Shown: positions 19,731 through 29,006 of the stretch, piece by piece
Layout of the letters: every line of letters begins with the position of its first letter
How positions within the stretch are numbered: the stretch's first letter is position 1
Assembly (NCBI RefSeq): GCF_011046555.1
Contig: NZ_CP049246.1
Location: 1,674,001-1,738,000, forward strand
Source of the DNA: Sphingobacterium lactis
GTDB lineage: Bacteria; Bacteroidota; Bacteroidia; Sphingobacteriales; Sphingobacteriaceae
Length of the DNA: 64,000 nt
Direction: 5' to 3'
Program-made: the position numbers and the translations under genes
Notes under the pieces: generated by a model
The model's input: the letters and a program-made list of their open reading frames with translations, nothing else
Databases searched by the model: none
What the model was told of the DNA's origin: nothing

Positions 19731-21752
19731 ATGACTTTAGAAAATTTTCAGGCGGCAATCAAACAGGGGATTCCTTCTGAACTCCCAGCCGCAGTGGAAC
19801 TCGATCATACCGTCAGCCATGCGCCAAAGCGCAAAGCTATCCTGACCAAGGAGGAAGAGAAGTTGGCCATCAGAAATGCGTTGCGCTATTTCCCACAGGA
19901 ATGGCATGCTGAACTGGCAAAGGAATTTCTAAACGAATTACGCACCTATGGTCGGATTTATATGTACCGCTTTCGCCCAAGCTATGCCATGCATGCGCGT
20001 CCGATATCGGATTATCCGGCAAAGAGTCAGCAAGCGGCAGCGATTATGTTGATGATCCAGAACAACCTGGATCCAGCGGTTGCCCAACATCCACATGAGT
20101 TGATCACGTATGGCGGAAACGGTGGGGTTTTTCAGAACTGGGCGCAATACCTGGTTACCATGAAATACCTTTCGGAAATGGATAACCAGCAGACGCTGCA
20201 CATGTATTCAGGCCATCCTATGGGGTTGTTTCCATCTTCGGAACAGGCACCGCGGGTGGTGGTAACCAATGGCATGATGATTCCTAACTATTCAAAACCG
20301 GATGATTGGGAACGGTTCAACGCATTGGGCGTAACTCAATATGGACAGATGACCGCAGGATCCTATATGTATATTGGTCCGCAGGGTATTGTCCATGGTA
20401 CGACGATAACTGTAATGAACGCTTTCCGGAAACAATTGCCGAAAGGGGAAGAAGTTGCAGGAAAGATATTTGTCACTTCCGGTTTGGGCGGCATGAGCGG
20501 TGCGCAGCCAAAGGCCGGCAATATCGCCGGTTGCATTACGGTCTGCGCAGAGGTGAACCCTGCTGCAGCGCGGAAACGCCACGAACAGGGTTGGGTAGAT
20601 GTGCTGGTGGAAGATATGGAAGCCCTGATTGCAACGGTTAAGCAGGCCGTTGAGGATAAACGTGTGGTCTCCATTGCCTATATTGGTAATATCGTTGATG
20701 TTTGGGAGGCGTTTGACCGTGAAGATATCCGGATTACCGTTGGTTCTGATCAGACATCGCTGCACAATCCTTGGTCCGGCGGCTACTATCCGGTGGATTT
20801 GACATTTGAAGAATCGAATGCACTGATTGCGAATGATCCGGAGCAATTTAAAAAAGAAGTACAGCGCACCTTAATTCGCCACGCTGCTGCCATCAATAAC
20901 CACGTTGCCAAAGGCACATATTTCTTTGATTACGGCAATGCCTTCCTCTTGGAAGCGAGTCGTGCCGGCGCAGATATCATGGCAGAAGATGGGATCAATT
21001 TCAAGTATCCTTCGTATGTCCAGGATATTTTGGGGCCGATGTGTTTCGATTATGGCTTTGGCCCATTCCGTTGGGTATGTACATCCGGAAAACCGGAGGA
21101 CCTCCGGTTAACGGATCAGCTTGCGCTCGAAGTCATGCAAGAGCTTCAGCAAGCGGCATCTGAGGAAATCTATCAGCAGATGGAAGATAACATCCGCTGG
21201 ATCCAGGAAGCCGAGAAGAATAGGTTGGTGGTCGGGTCACAGGCACGTATTCTATATGCGGACGCGTTGGGACGCATGCGGATTGCCAAAGCGTTCAATG
21301 ATGCCGTACAGGATGGCCGATTATCGGCTCCAGTCGTATTGGGTAGGGATCACCATGATGTCAGTGGTACGGACTCGCCATACCGCGAGACCAGCAATAT
21401 CTACGATGGTAGCAAGTTTACGGCTGATATGGCCATTCACAATGTCATTGGCGATAGCTTCCGTGGAGCGACCTGGGTTTCCATCCACAACGGTGGCGGT
21501 GTTGGTTGGGGCGAGGTGATCAACGGTGGTTTTGGCATGGTGCTGGATGGTTCAGCTGCCAGTGAAGCGAAACTGAAACAGATGCTCTTCTTCGATGTGA
21601 ATAACGGTATTGCACGACGTGCTTGGGCACGAAATAAAGAAGCCATGTCGGCCATTGAGACGGAATTGAATAGGACCCCAGAATTGCAGGTCACCAAGGC
21701 TGCGGTGGTTGCCGATGAACTTATCGACGGACTTTTTAATGCATCGAAATAA
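19731..21752 (+). CDS. hutU: Urocanate hydratase, long form
   Basis: Urocanase converts urocanate to imidazolonepropionate using NAD+ as an electrophilic cofactor. Recognisable parts are YGGNGGVFQNWAQY, GQMTAGSYMYIGPQGIVHG, the dinucleotide-binding GLGGMSGAQPKAGNIAGC and the C-terminal HNGGGVGWGEVINGGFG. Length is 673 residues, clearly above the 550-560 of the Pseudomonas and Bacillus enzymes and close to the vertebrate enzyme (about 676). The extra residues lie at the N-terminus and within the second half. The reading frame is intact. It is third in the hut operon, one base after hutI. Confidence 0.97.
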   Translation: MTLENFQAAIKQGIPSELPAAVELDHTVSHAPKRKAILTKEEEKLAIRNALRYFPQEWHAELAKEFLNELRTYGRIYMYRFRPSYAMHARPISDYPAKSQQAAAIMLMIQNNLDPAVAQHPHELITYGGNGGVFQNWAQYLVTMKYLSEMDNQQTLHMYSGHPMGLFPSSEQAPRVVVTNGMMIPNYSKPDDWERFNALGVTQYGQMTAGSYMYIGPQGIVHGTTITVMNAFRKQLPKGEEVAGKIFVTSGLGGMSGAQPKAGNIAGCITVCAEVNPAAARKRHEQGWVDVLVEDMEALIATVKQAVEDKRVVSIAYIGNIVDVWEAFDREDIRITVGSDQTSLHNPWSGGYYPVDLTFEESNALIANDPEQFKKEVQRTLIRHAAAINNHVAKGTYFFDYGNAFLLEASRAGADIMAEDGINFKYPSYVQDILGPMCFDYGFGPFRWVCTSGKPEDLRLTDQLALEVMQELQQAASEEIYQQMEDNIRWIQEAEKNRLVVGSQARILYADALGRMRIAKAFNDAVQDGRLSAPVVLGRDHHDVSGTDSPYRETSNIYDGSKFTADMAIHNVIGDSFRGATWVSIHNGGGVGWGEVINGGFGMVLDGSAASEAKLKQMLFFDVNNGIARRAWARNKEAMSAIETELNRTPELQVTKAAVVADELIDGLFNASK

Positions 21753-21759
21753 TTTACAT

Positions 21760-22731
21760 ATGCACGATAAACAATATCAACCCGGAGATCGGGCTGCATG
21801 GACGGGCAGGGTCGATGGTGCGGATGCCAACTTCAGAAGGTGGCATCAGCGGATCGAAATGCTCAATCTGGATACACAGAAAATCGAATTCGATACCAGT
21901 TTTGTCCTTTTGGGATTCTGCTGTGACGAAGGGGTCCGTCGGAACCTGGGTCGGGTGGGGGCGAAGGATGGTCCTGCGACCGTGCGTAAGGTATTGGCAA
22001 ATTTACCGGACCATATTCCTTCTTCTCAGGTTCTCATGGATGCCGGAGACGTTGTTTGCATCGGCGAGGATATGGAATCCGCCCAGCAGGAATTGGCCAA
22101 GCGGGTCGGACAGGTACTGGAGCAGGGAGGATTTACCATTGTGATCGGTGGTGGACATGAAATCACCTATGGCCATTACCAAGGAGTGAAGCAGGCAAAA
22201 GCAGGGAAGAAGATCGGAATCATCAATCTGGATGCACATTTCGACGCACGTCAAACTCAGGGTGGCCGCGGTAATTCCGGAACAGGATTCTACCAGATCC
22301 TGGAGGAAGCGAAAGCTGAAGGCATTGAAGTAGGCTACCTCGCCCTGGGCATACAGGAAATCAGCAATACATTGGGTTTATTCAGGTATGCCGATCAGAA
22401 CGGAGTCCGGTATATCCTACGCAATGAACTTACCCCTTGGAACTTGGAAAAGATATTGGAACAGATTGAGGATTTTGCTAATGGGGTAGACGCCATTTAT
22501 GTGACCGTCGATATGGATTTCTTCGCTGCACCGTATGCGCCAGGAGTCAGTTCTCCGGCGTTCAATGGGGTGGTTCCAGATAGCATGTATTATGCATTAT
22601 TCAATTTTATTACCACCTTGCCGAAGGTGTGCACCATTGATTTTGCAGAGATCAATCCCCAATATGATATTGACAGTAGAACGACAAAATTAGCTGCGGA
22701 AATGATTTTTCGGCTAGTCAATAACGGCTAA
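21760..22731 (+). CDS. hutG: Formimidoylglutamase, arginase family
   Basis: HutG hydrolyses N-formimino-L-glutamate to L-glutamate and formamide, completing the four-step route. It is a ureohydrolase with a two-metal (Mn2+) centre: GGGHEITYGHY, NLDAHFDAR and TVDMDFFAAPYAPGVSSP supply the His and Asp ligands. The start is set at MHDKQYQPGD, seven bases after the hutU stop; longer in-frame starts lie inside hutU and are rejected. Length is 323 residues. Other arginase-family members such as agmatinase are possible by fold, but the hut context makes the call firm. Confidence 0.93.
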   Translation: MHDKQYQPGDRAAWTGRVDGADANFRRWHQRIEMLNLDTQKIEFDTSFVLLGFCCDEGVRRNLGRVGAKDGPATVRKVLANLPDHIPSSQVLMDAGDVVCIGEDMESAQQELAKRVGQVLEQGGFTIVIGGGHEITYGHYQGVKQAKAGKKIGIINLDAHFDARQTQGGRGNSGTGFYQILEEAKAEGIEVGYLALGIQEISNTLGLFRYADQNGVRYILRNELTPWNLEKILEQIEDFANGVDAIYVTVDMDFFAAPYAPGVSSPAFNGVVPDSMYYALFNFITTLPKVCTIDFAEINPQYDIDSRTTKLAAEMIFRLVNNG

Positions 22732-22775
22732 TATTCCTTAACTTTAAGGATAAATTATACAAATTAAGGAGTTTT

Positions 22776-23654
22776 ATGTCGAATATCGATTTCATTAAAG
22801 AAGAAACCGCCGCAGATATCGGGAACTTTTTGGTGGGAAGGTTATTGCCTTTCCGTCAGAAAAGATCCATTGGCCCATTTGTGTTTATTGACCATATGGG
22901 ACCAGCATGCCTCGCTGACCATGAGAATCTGGATGTCGGACCACATCCGCATATCGGCTTATCGACCCTGACCTATCTTTTCGATGGTGCTATTTTCCAT
23001 CGAGATAGCCTGGGTACGGCTATGGAGATCAAACCGGGTGCCGTCAACTGGATGACTGCCGGAAAGGGCGTTGTCCATTCGGAACGAACACCGGAGTATT
23101 TGAGGCAACAGGATAAATATCTTCATGGCTTGCAGATTTGGGTGGCGCTGCCTAAGGAACTTGAGTTTATGGAACCTGAATTCCATCATATCGAAGCCAA
23201 CGATATCCCAGCGTGGGAAGACGATGGCATCTCCTATAAGCTTATCGCAGGAGACGCATTTGACAAGAAATCTCCGGTTCCGGTTTACAGCAAGTTGTAC
23301 ATGATCGAGGTAAAAGCCTCAAAAGATGCATTGATTGATATCAAGGGTGAATTGTACGGCGAGAGCGGATTGTATATCCTGGAAGGCGAAATCTCCAGCA
23401 ATGGCTTTACCTATGGACCTAAACAGATCTTGATTACATTGGATGCCCATCTGTGTACCTTTGAGATGAAGGCAGGGACTACCGTTTATATCTTCGGTGG
23501 AGAACCTTTCCCAGAAGAGCGGTTTATCTCGTGGAATTTTGTTGCCAGCAGCAAGGAGACCATTGATGAAGCTAAACAGAAATGGATCGACCATGAATTT
23601 CCGAAGGTACCTGGCGATGATGGCTATGTGCCTTTGCCAAGTCCACGAAAATAA
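22776..23654 (+). CDS. Pirin family protein
   Basis: Pirins are bicupin proteins; bacterial members such as YhhW have quercetin 2,3-dioxygenase activity, and others act as regulatory partners. The N-terminal cupin keeps the metal-site pattern: GPHPHIGLSTLTY supplies two His and AGKGVVHSE the third His and the Glu. The C-terminal cupin is less conserved, as usual. Length is 292 residues. It starts 44 bases after hutG with no terminator between, so it may be carried on the hut transcript. A link to histidine metabolism is not known and is not claimed. Confidence 0.92.
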   Translation: MSNIDFIKEETAADIGNFLVGRLLPFRQKRSIGPFVFIDHMGPACLADHENLDVGPHPHIGLSTLTYLFDGAIFHRDSLGTAMEIKPGAVNWMTAGKGVVHSERTPEYLRQQDKYLHGLQIWVALPKELEFMEPEFHHIEANDIPAWEDDGISYKLIAGDAFDKKSPVPVYSKLYMIEVKASKDALIDIKGELYGESGLYILEGEISSNGFTYGPKQILITLDAHLCTFEMKAGTTVYIFGGEPFPEERFISWNFVASSKETIDEAKQKWIDHEFPKVPGDDGYVPLPSPRK

Positions 23655-23663
23655 TATTGTTCA

Positions 23664-23689
23664 GGGTGTCCATGAGGACACCCTTTTTT
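23664..23689 (+). terminator. Terminator of the hut/pirin unit
   Basis: An 8-bp stem (GGGTGTCC / GGACACCC) with an ATGA loop is followed by six T. The T run overlaps the stop codon of the convergent sulfurtransferase gene. Confidence 0.88.
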
Positions 23690-24524
23690 AATCCTTTTGT
23701 ATAGGAAGCGATGGATCGGCACCCCATTCGCTCCAGGAGCCATCATATAGGCTGATCTGGTCCAGACCTACCTCATGTGCCGCTAGTGCAATGATGGCGG
23801 CAGAAATGCCCGATCCGCACGTGAAGATTAATCTTTTACTGTTATCCGCTTTCCCTTCAAATACACCACGTAGTTCTTCCTCATCCTTGAGGTATTGTTC
23901 GTCCAGCACTTGGTCAAAGGGAATGTTCTTTGCACCAGGCATATGTCCGGAACGGAGTCCTTCCCGCGGTTCGGCTGCTGTGCCATGGAAACGTGCCGGG
24001 GAGCGAGCATCGAGCACCTGCACGTGGTCATTATCTAAGTTCTGTAGTAATTCTTCTTTACTGGTCAACCACTCTGCTTGCGGTTTGGCGATGAAGACTC
24101 CGTTTGTTTCAGCTTCACCATGTTCATGGACGATGGGCAAGCCAGCCGCTTTCCATGCTGGCGATCCGCCATTCAATACATACACTTTATCAAAGCCCAT
24201 ATACCGGAACATCCACCAAGCTCGTGGACTTGAGTACACCCCCCACCGATCATAAACAATAACGGTTGAATCGTTGTCTATGCCTAGTTTTTGGGCCTCC
24301 CTGCTGAACGTGTCTGCATCCACCATGGTATGCGGCAATCCGGAGCTATGGTCTGAAAATACACCTTCAATATCAAAGAATAGGGAATTCGGCAGGAGAT
24401 CTACCTGCTGGGGGTCCAGCTTTTGATTGACCTTGTCAATACTGGCATCCAGGACAACACACTTTTCCTCATTGATAAGCCGAAGGGCATGGTCGGTTGA
24501 TATTAGGGCGGATTGATTCATCAT
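23688..24524 (-). CDS. sseA: Sulfurtransferase (3-mercaptopyruvate/thiosulfate type)
   Basis: This is a two-domain rhodanese. The inactive N-terminal domain (residues 1-145) contains VVYDRWGVYSSPRAWW. The catalytic C-terminal domain carries the persulfide cysteine Cys236 in CGSGISA. By family rule, CGSGV/IT-like loops favour 3-mercaptopyruvate over thiosulfate (CRxGxT). It would transfer sulfur from mercaptopyruvate to cyanide or thiols in the cytoplasm. Length is 278 residues, as expected for SseA. Two consecutive Met codons make the start ambiguous by one residue. It is convergent with the pirin gene. Confidence 0.9.
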   Translation of the reverse strand: MMNQSALISTDHALRLINEEKCVVLDASIDKVNQKLDPQQVDLLPNSLFFDIEGVFSDHSSGLPHTMVDADTFSREAQKLGIDNDSTVIVYDRWGVYSSPRAWWMFRYMGFDKVYVLNGGSPAWKAAGLPIVHEHGEAETNGVFIAKPQAEWLTSKEELLQNLDNDHVQVLDARSPARFHGTAAEPREGLRSGHMPGAKNIPFDQVLDEQYLKDEEELRGVFEGKADNSKRLIFTCGSGISAAIIALAAHEVGLDQISLYDGSWSEWGADPSLPIQKD

Positions 24525-24670
24525 AAAACGGCTTTGTTTCGCTGAATGAAGTTAAGGATAATTTTTTGGAAAGGGGAAAGCTAGATGGAGGGAAGAGCAA
24601 AAATTGGGTAGGCTTGATGTTGGCCTTGCATCCTACCGTTACAAAGAAGGGAGGATGTACGGCACAAAAA

Positions 24671-24696
24671 AAGCCCCGGTTCATGAACCGGGGCTT
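24671..24696 (-). terminator. Terminator of rpsA
   Basis: A perfect 13-bp inverted repeat (AAGCCCCGGTTCA / TGAACCGGGGCTT) has an A tract on its left, which is a T tract on the minus strand. It lies 24 bases downstream of the rpsA stop. Confidence 0.88.
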
Positions 24697-24720
24697 CGAA
24701 GTATGTAGAGCAATCTAAAC

Positions 24721-26655
24721 TTATTTAGATTTTTTCTCGTTGTCTTCCATTTGCTCTTTCAATTGAGCTAGAACGTCAAGATCACCTAAAGTAGATTTTT
24801 CAACTGAATCTTTAACTTTCTTCACTGCAGATGAAGCTGCTTTAGCTTCTTTCTTGCGGTTGTTGAAGTCTTCGATACGCGCTTCTGCTTTTTGGTCTTC
24901 CCAAATACGAGAGTGAGAGATCACTAGACGTTTGTTTTCTTTGTTGAATTCAATGATTTTGAACTCAGCAACTTCGTCAACTTTCAATGCTGAACCGTCT
25001 TCTTTTACAGAGTGTTTGTTCGGGCAGAAGCCTTCAACACCGTACTGTAGCGCAACGATATCACCTTTGTCACCAACTTTGATTACTGTACCTTCGTGAA
25101 CAGAACCTTCAGTGAAGATTGTTTCGAAAGTATCCCAAGGGTTTTCTTCTAATTGTTTGTGACCTAGAGAAAGTTTACGGTTTTCTTCGTCAAGTTCAAG
25201 AACCACAACATCTAAACGCTCACCAACTTTAGTGAATTCGTTAGGGTGGTTAACTTTCTTAGACCAAGAAAGGTCAGAGATGTGGATCAAACCATCGATT
25301 CCGTCTTCTAATTCAACGAATACACCGAAGTTAGTCATGTTTTTAACAACTGCTGATTGTTTAGAACCTACTGGGTAACGCTCAGTGATGTTTTGCCATG
25401 GATCTTGAGTCAATTGTTTGATACCTAAGCTCATCTTGCGCTCTTCACGGTCAAGTGTTAAGATTTCAGCTTCGATTTCGTCGCCTACTTTCAAGAACTC
25501 TTGTGGAGAACGTAAGTTTTGAGACCAAGACATTTCTGATACGTGGATCAAACCTTCAACACCAGGGATGATTTCTAAGAACGCACCGTAGTCAGCTACA
25601 GTAACGATTTTACCTTTTACTTTAGAACCTACTTCTAGGTTTTTGTCTAAAGATTCCCAAGGGTGCTCAGAAAGTTGTTTCAAACCTAGTGCGATACGTT
25701 TTTTCTCGTCATCAAAGTCAAGAACTACAACGTTGATTGTTTGGTCTAATGCCAATACCTCTTTTGGATGCTCGATACGGCCCCAAGAGATGTCTGTAAT
25801 GTGAAGTAATCCGTCAACACCACCCAAGTCGATGAACACACCGAAGTCAGTGATATTTTTAACAGTACCTTCCAATACTTGACCTTTTTCCAATTTCGCA
25901 ACGATTTCTGATTTTTGGTTTTCTAAATCGTCCTCGATCAATACTTTGTGAGAAACTACTACGTTTTTGAACTCGTGGTTGATCTTAACAACCTTGAATT
26001 CCATAGTTTTTCCTACGTAGATATCGTAGTCACGGATTGGCTTAATATCAATTTGAGATCCTGGTAAGAAAGCCTCAACACCTTTGATGTCTACGATTAA
26101 ACCACCTTTAGTACGTGATTTAACGAAACCATCGATAACTTTGTCATTTTCTAAAGCTTCGTTGATCTCTTCCCAAGATTTTTGAGTTTTCGCACGTTTG
26201 CGAGATAATACCAACTGACCGTTTGCATCCTCTTGTGATTCAACAAATACATCAACAGTATCACCTACTTTTAAGTCAGGTAAGTCACGGAACTCAGATA
26301 ATGCTACCAGACCGTCTGATTTGAAACCGATGTTTAAAACAACATCTTTGTTATTGATCGATACAACTGTACCTTCAATAATCTCGCCTTGATTGATTTG
26401 GTTGAATGTGCCTGCGTATTGCTCTTCTAATTGCGTACGCTCTGCATCACTGTAGTTCCCAAATGCTTTTTCATCAAGATCCCAGTCGAAGTCTCCAGAT
26501 GGAGTACTCCATGTGTTTGATTTAATCTCATCGATTAAATTTGAATCTGCTTCAGACTCAATCTGTTCAGTGTCCTTCACAACTTTTGTGTCAGCACCTT
26601 GTAGCTCTGCGTTTTTCGCCGCTAACTCTTTTTCTGCTTCTTGTTTTTTTGCCAT
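24721..26655 (-). CDS. rpsA: 30S ribosomal protein S1
   Basis: S1 is the RNA-binding ribosomal protein that helps position mRNAs, which matters most where Shine-Dalgarno sites are rare, as in Bacteroidota. Six S1 (OB-fold) repeats can be read, starting at GEIIEGTVVSI, KVIDGFVKSR, GQVLEGTVKNI, GSKVKGKIVTV, GSKQSAVVKNM and GSVHEGTVIKV. The N-terminus carries about 80 extra charged, probably disordered residues before the first repeat. Length is 644 residues, against about 560 in E. coli. Codon choice differs from its neighbours, favouring A/T-ending codons (GTA, ACT, AAA), as expected for a very highly expressed gene. A hairpin and an unusual Shine-Dalgarno-like GGAG precede the start. Confidence 0.97.
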   Translation of the reverse strand: MAKKQEAEKELAAKNAELQGADTKVVKDTEQIESEADSNLIDEIKSNTWSTPSGDFDWDLDEKAFGNYSDAERTQLEEQYAGTFNQINQGEIIEGTVVSINNKDVVLNIGFKSDGLVALSEFRDLPDLKVGDTVDVFVESQEDANGQLVLSRKRAKTQKSWEEINEALENDKVIDGFVKSRTKGGLIVDIKGVEAFLPGSQIDIKPIRDYDIYVGKTMEFKVVKINHEFKNVVVSHKVLIEDDLENQKSEIVAKLEKGQVLEGTVKNITDFGVFIDLGGVDGLLHITDISWGRIEHPKEVLALDQTINVVVLDFDDEKKRIALGLKQLSEHPWESLDKNLEVGSKVKGKIVTVADYGAFLEIIPGVEGLIHVSEMSWSQNLRSPQEFLKVGDEIEAEILTLDREERKMSLGIKQLTQDPWQNITERYPVGSKQSAVVKNMTNFGVFVELEDGIDGLIHISDLSWSKKVNHPNEFTKVGERLDVVVLELDEENRKLSLGHKQLEENPWDTFETIFTEGSVHEGTVIKVGDKGDIVALQYGVEGFCPNKHSVKEDGSALKVDEVAEFKIIEFNKENKRLVISHSRIWEDQKAEARIEDFNNRKKEAKAASSAVKKVKDSVEKSTLGDLDVLAQLKEQMEDNEKKSK

Positions 26656-26661
26656 TAATTA

Positions 26662-26689
26662 ATAATCTCCTTTTCCCTACTGTGTAGGG
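26662..26689 (-). promoter_or_regulatory. rpsA leader hairpin and Shine-Dalgarno-like site
   Basis: On the minus strand the leader contains a perfect 6-bp hairpin CCCTAC-ACA-GTAGGG, then AAAAGGAGATTATT before the ATG. The hairpin starts about 5 bases after the -7 box, so it would form the very 5' end of the mRNA. GGAG lies 11 bases before the start, unusual in a phylum that mostly lacks such sites. Confidence 0.55.
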
Positions 26690-26693
26690 ATTG

Positions 26694-26721
26694 CAAAGAT
26701 ACTAAAAACTTTTATTTACAA
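26694..26721 (-). promoter_or_regulatory. Candidate rpsA promoter
   Basis: On the minus strand, TATCTTTG is an exact match to the -7 consensus TAnnTTTG. A TTG lies 17 bases upstream, two short of the ideal 19. Confidence 0.6.
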
Positions 26722-26759
26722 GAGTTTAGATGAAAAAAAGAAAAAAAAGTTTTGAACAA

Positions 26760-28922
26760 TTAGGGTTTTTCGGACATCGCCTCACCATCCTCAAAGATCG
26801 GGTAAATGGTTTTCAAGATCGTTTCTGTCAACTTCCGCTCGTTGAACGGCTTGATCAAAATACCATCAAAACTAACCTTTCTGACCTTTTCTAGTTTTTT
26901 AACTTGCTCATTATCAGAGGATGTGGCTATTATTTTAATATTATCCCACGCGCGGTTCGCACGAACGTTCGCCAATAACTCGTCACCCGTCATTACCGGC
27001 ATGTTAATATCCGTAACAATCACATCGATAGGGACATTGCGGAGCACCTCCAGGGCCTCTTTTCCGTTGATCGCTGTGTTCACATGGTTGTGTAACGAGA
27101 AAAATTGCTTCAAATAGAGTAAGTTCAAGGCATTATCATCGACAATTAGCCAATTCAAGTCCTTCGGAAGGTCGTTCACTTTCTGCACATTCAGGGTTGT
27201 CTTCCTTCGCTGTTTTGGCTTAGGAATAGGAACCTCTACCTTAAAAATGGTTCCCAATCCCGCATTGGTCTTAAAGTTGATCTTCCCGTTCAACATGTTC
27301 ACGATGTTCTTGGTGATGTAAAGTCCCAAGCCTACGCCACCTTCAATCTTATTGTTGCTGTTGACGGTATAGTATTTCTTGAAGATATTCTTCTTCAGCG
27401 CATCTGGAATTCCTTGCCCTTGATCCGACACGGTAATGATCAAGTTGCTTTGGCTATCGACATCCATGCTCGCCTTCACGGTGCCATGGGTGGAATATTT
27501 GATCGCATTGCTCACCAAATTACTGATGACCTGTTTCAGCTTGACTTCATCCGAAAAGATTATGGTCGGCTTATCCCTGTCATTTTCAAATTCCAGTTTA
27601 ATATTCTTCAGGTCCGCTTGGTTTTTATGCGCCTCCATGACTTCGGCAAGGAGATCCATATAGTCGAAGTGACTGGACTCCAGTACATCGTGCTGATCGA
27701 TCTTGCTGAGGTTAAGAATGTCATTGATCGTCTTGGAGGTCGCGGTTATATTCGAATAGGCAGATTCCAACAGCAGAATGTCCTTAGGTTGATACAAGTC
27801 CTTTCGGCTTTTCAAAAGATCCACAATACCGATCAGGGAATTGATTGGAGTCCGGATTTCATGGGTGATCTCTGCAAGGATATCGGTTTTCTGCTCAGCA
27901 AGTTTAGATGCATACACTTTCTCGTCCATCAGCTTCTGTTCATAGTAGCTCGTGAAAAATTGATAGTATACCAATATACAGATGACGATAAAGACAAAGG
28001 TCAACGAAATAATGATCTGCCACTTAAAGGTGTCAGTCTTGGCGATCAGCGTGCTGAGTTCATGATCTGTATTTTCCCGTTGGATCTGAATCCGTTGTTC
28101 ATGGATTATCCGGATCAACTGGTTTGCACTGTGCAAGAGCGTGAAGTTGTCTGCCAAAAGTGCCCGTTCGTTTTTGCGCAATTTGCCAAGCGTTTGCTTC
28201 AGTTCTTCAAGCTTTTCCTGGGCCTTGATGTTGTTTTCATGAATGATCTTCTGGAGATTGTTGTTCTCCTGAATAATTTTTTCCGTGTGTTGGATACTGA
28301 TATTATCTACGGTAACCGTATCATCTGTTCTTTGGAATATGCGCTTTAGCAAGGGTTTCCGCTTAACAACAATTTTCTTGGGATCCACCTCTGTCACCGT
28401 TTCTGTGGGCTGATGGATGGGAGACAACTCAAAAAGTTCGCTGTTGGAGTATTCCGTCCGGAGGATGTTGAGGTCCTTGGATGCCGTCAACATGGAGTCC
28501 AGCATACTGTTCAACTTGTCGTATTGGGGCAGCAGGTCATTTACAGATCTGCCCTTATAATCGCTGTTGGGTTTTTGCAGGGAGGAGTCTTCCTTAGCAT
28601 ATTTGAGGGAGTCTACAGCATCTTTGAGTTTCACTAATCGCGAACGGTAACTCGTATAGTCTTCCATGTTATAGGTGATGGAGAAAATACGGAAATGGTC
28701 CTCCGCCTCATTGAATAGCTTCAATAAGTCCGAGAAGTTATTCTGATCACTGTTAACGGAGGTATAGATATTCTGTATCCGTTGCTGTATGCTTTTGTAC
28801 TGTATGTAGGAAAATATGAAAAATACAACGAAAGTAACAAACAGAACAATAATTGAGGTTAACAATATGTTCCTTACGTTTTTGTTTCGCCGACTCCTTT
28901 TTAACAGCTCTTTGTCTTCCAT
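26760..28922 (-). CDS. Membrane-bound hybrid histidine kinase with receiver domain
   Basis: The 720-residue protein has an N-terminal membrane helix (about residues 18-40), an extracytoplasmic helical region with long coiled coils (about 40-305), and a second helix (about 308-330). HisKA follows with phospho-acceptor His354 in EITHEIRTPINS, then HATPase (N box SNLVSNAIKYS, G boxes VSDQGQGIP and GGVGLGLYITK). A C-terminal receiver has Asp638 in VTDINMPVMTGDE. No output DNA-binding domain is present, so the phosphate should pass to an HPt protein; one is encoded alone at 48603-48959. The input signal is unknown; the periplasmic part resembles four-helix sensor regions rather than a ligand-binding PAS or Cache fold. 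Confidence 0.92.
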   Translation of the reverse strand: MEDKELLKRSRRNKNVRNILLTSIIVLFVTFVVFFIFSYIQYKSIQQRIQNIYTSVNSDQNNFSDLLKLFNEAEDHFRIFSITYNMEDYTSYRSRLVKLKDAVDSLKYAKEDSSLQKPNSDYKGRSVNDLLPQYDKLNSMLDSMLTASKDLNILRTEYSNSELFELSPIHQPTETVTEVDPKKIVVKRKPLLKRIFQRTDDTVTVDNISIQHTEKIIQENNNLQKIIHENNIKAQEKLEELKQTLGKLRKNERALLADNFTLLHSANQLIRIIHEQRIQIQRENTDHELSTLIAKTDTFKWQIIISLTFVFIVICILVYYQFFTSYYEQKLMDEKVYASKLAEQKTDILAEITHEIRTPINSLIGIVDLLKSRKDLYQPKDILLLESAYSNITATSKTINDILNLSKIDQHDVLESSHFDYMDLLAEVMEAHKNQADLKNIKLEFENDRDKPTIIFSDEVKLKQVISNLVSNAIKYSTHGTVKASMDVDSQSNLIITVSDQGQGIPDALKKNIFKKYYTVNSNNKIEGGVGLGLYITKNIVNMLNGKINFKTNAGLGTIFKVEVPIPKPKQRRKTTLNVQKVNDLPKDLNWLIVDDNALNLLYLKQFFSLHNHVNTAINGKEALEVLRNVPIDVIVTDINMPVMTGDELLANVRANRAWDNIKIIATSSDNEQVKKLEKVRKVSFDGILIKPFNERKLTETILKTIYPIFEDGEAMSEKP

Positions 28923-29006
28923 CCGCGTGGCTATATTATCTGTTTTTCATTCAGGTGACCGGGTGCGGCCACTTTCAGTGTACAAGTATAATAAATTTGT
29001 GTTAAA

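Noticed and set aside
24540-24670. Small gene between rpsA and the sulfurtransferase gene
   Set aside because: The only ORF is a minus-strand reading through the rpsA terminator with no recognisable features.
27414-28349. Long plus-strand ORF of 311 codons
   Set aside because: Antisense to the hybrid kinase, whose motifs are all intact; no family-like features in the ORF.
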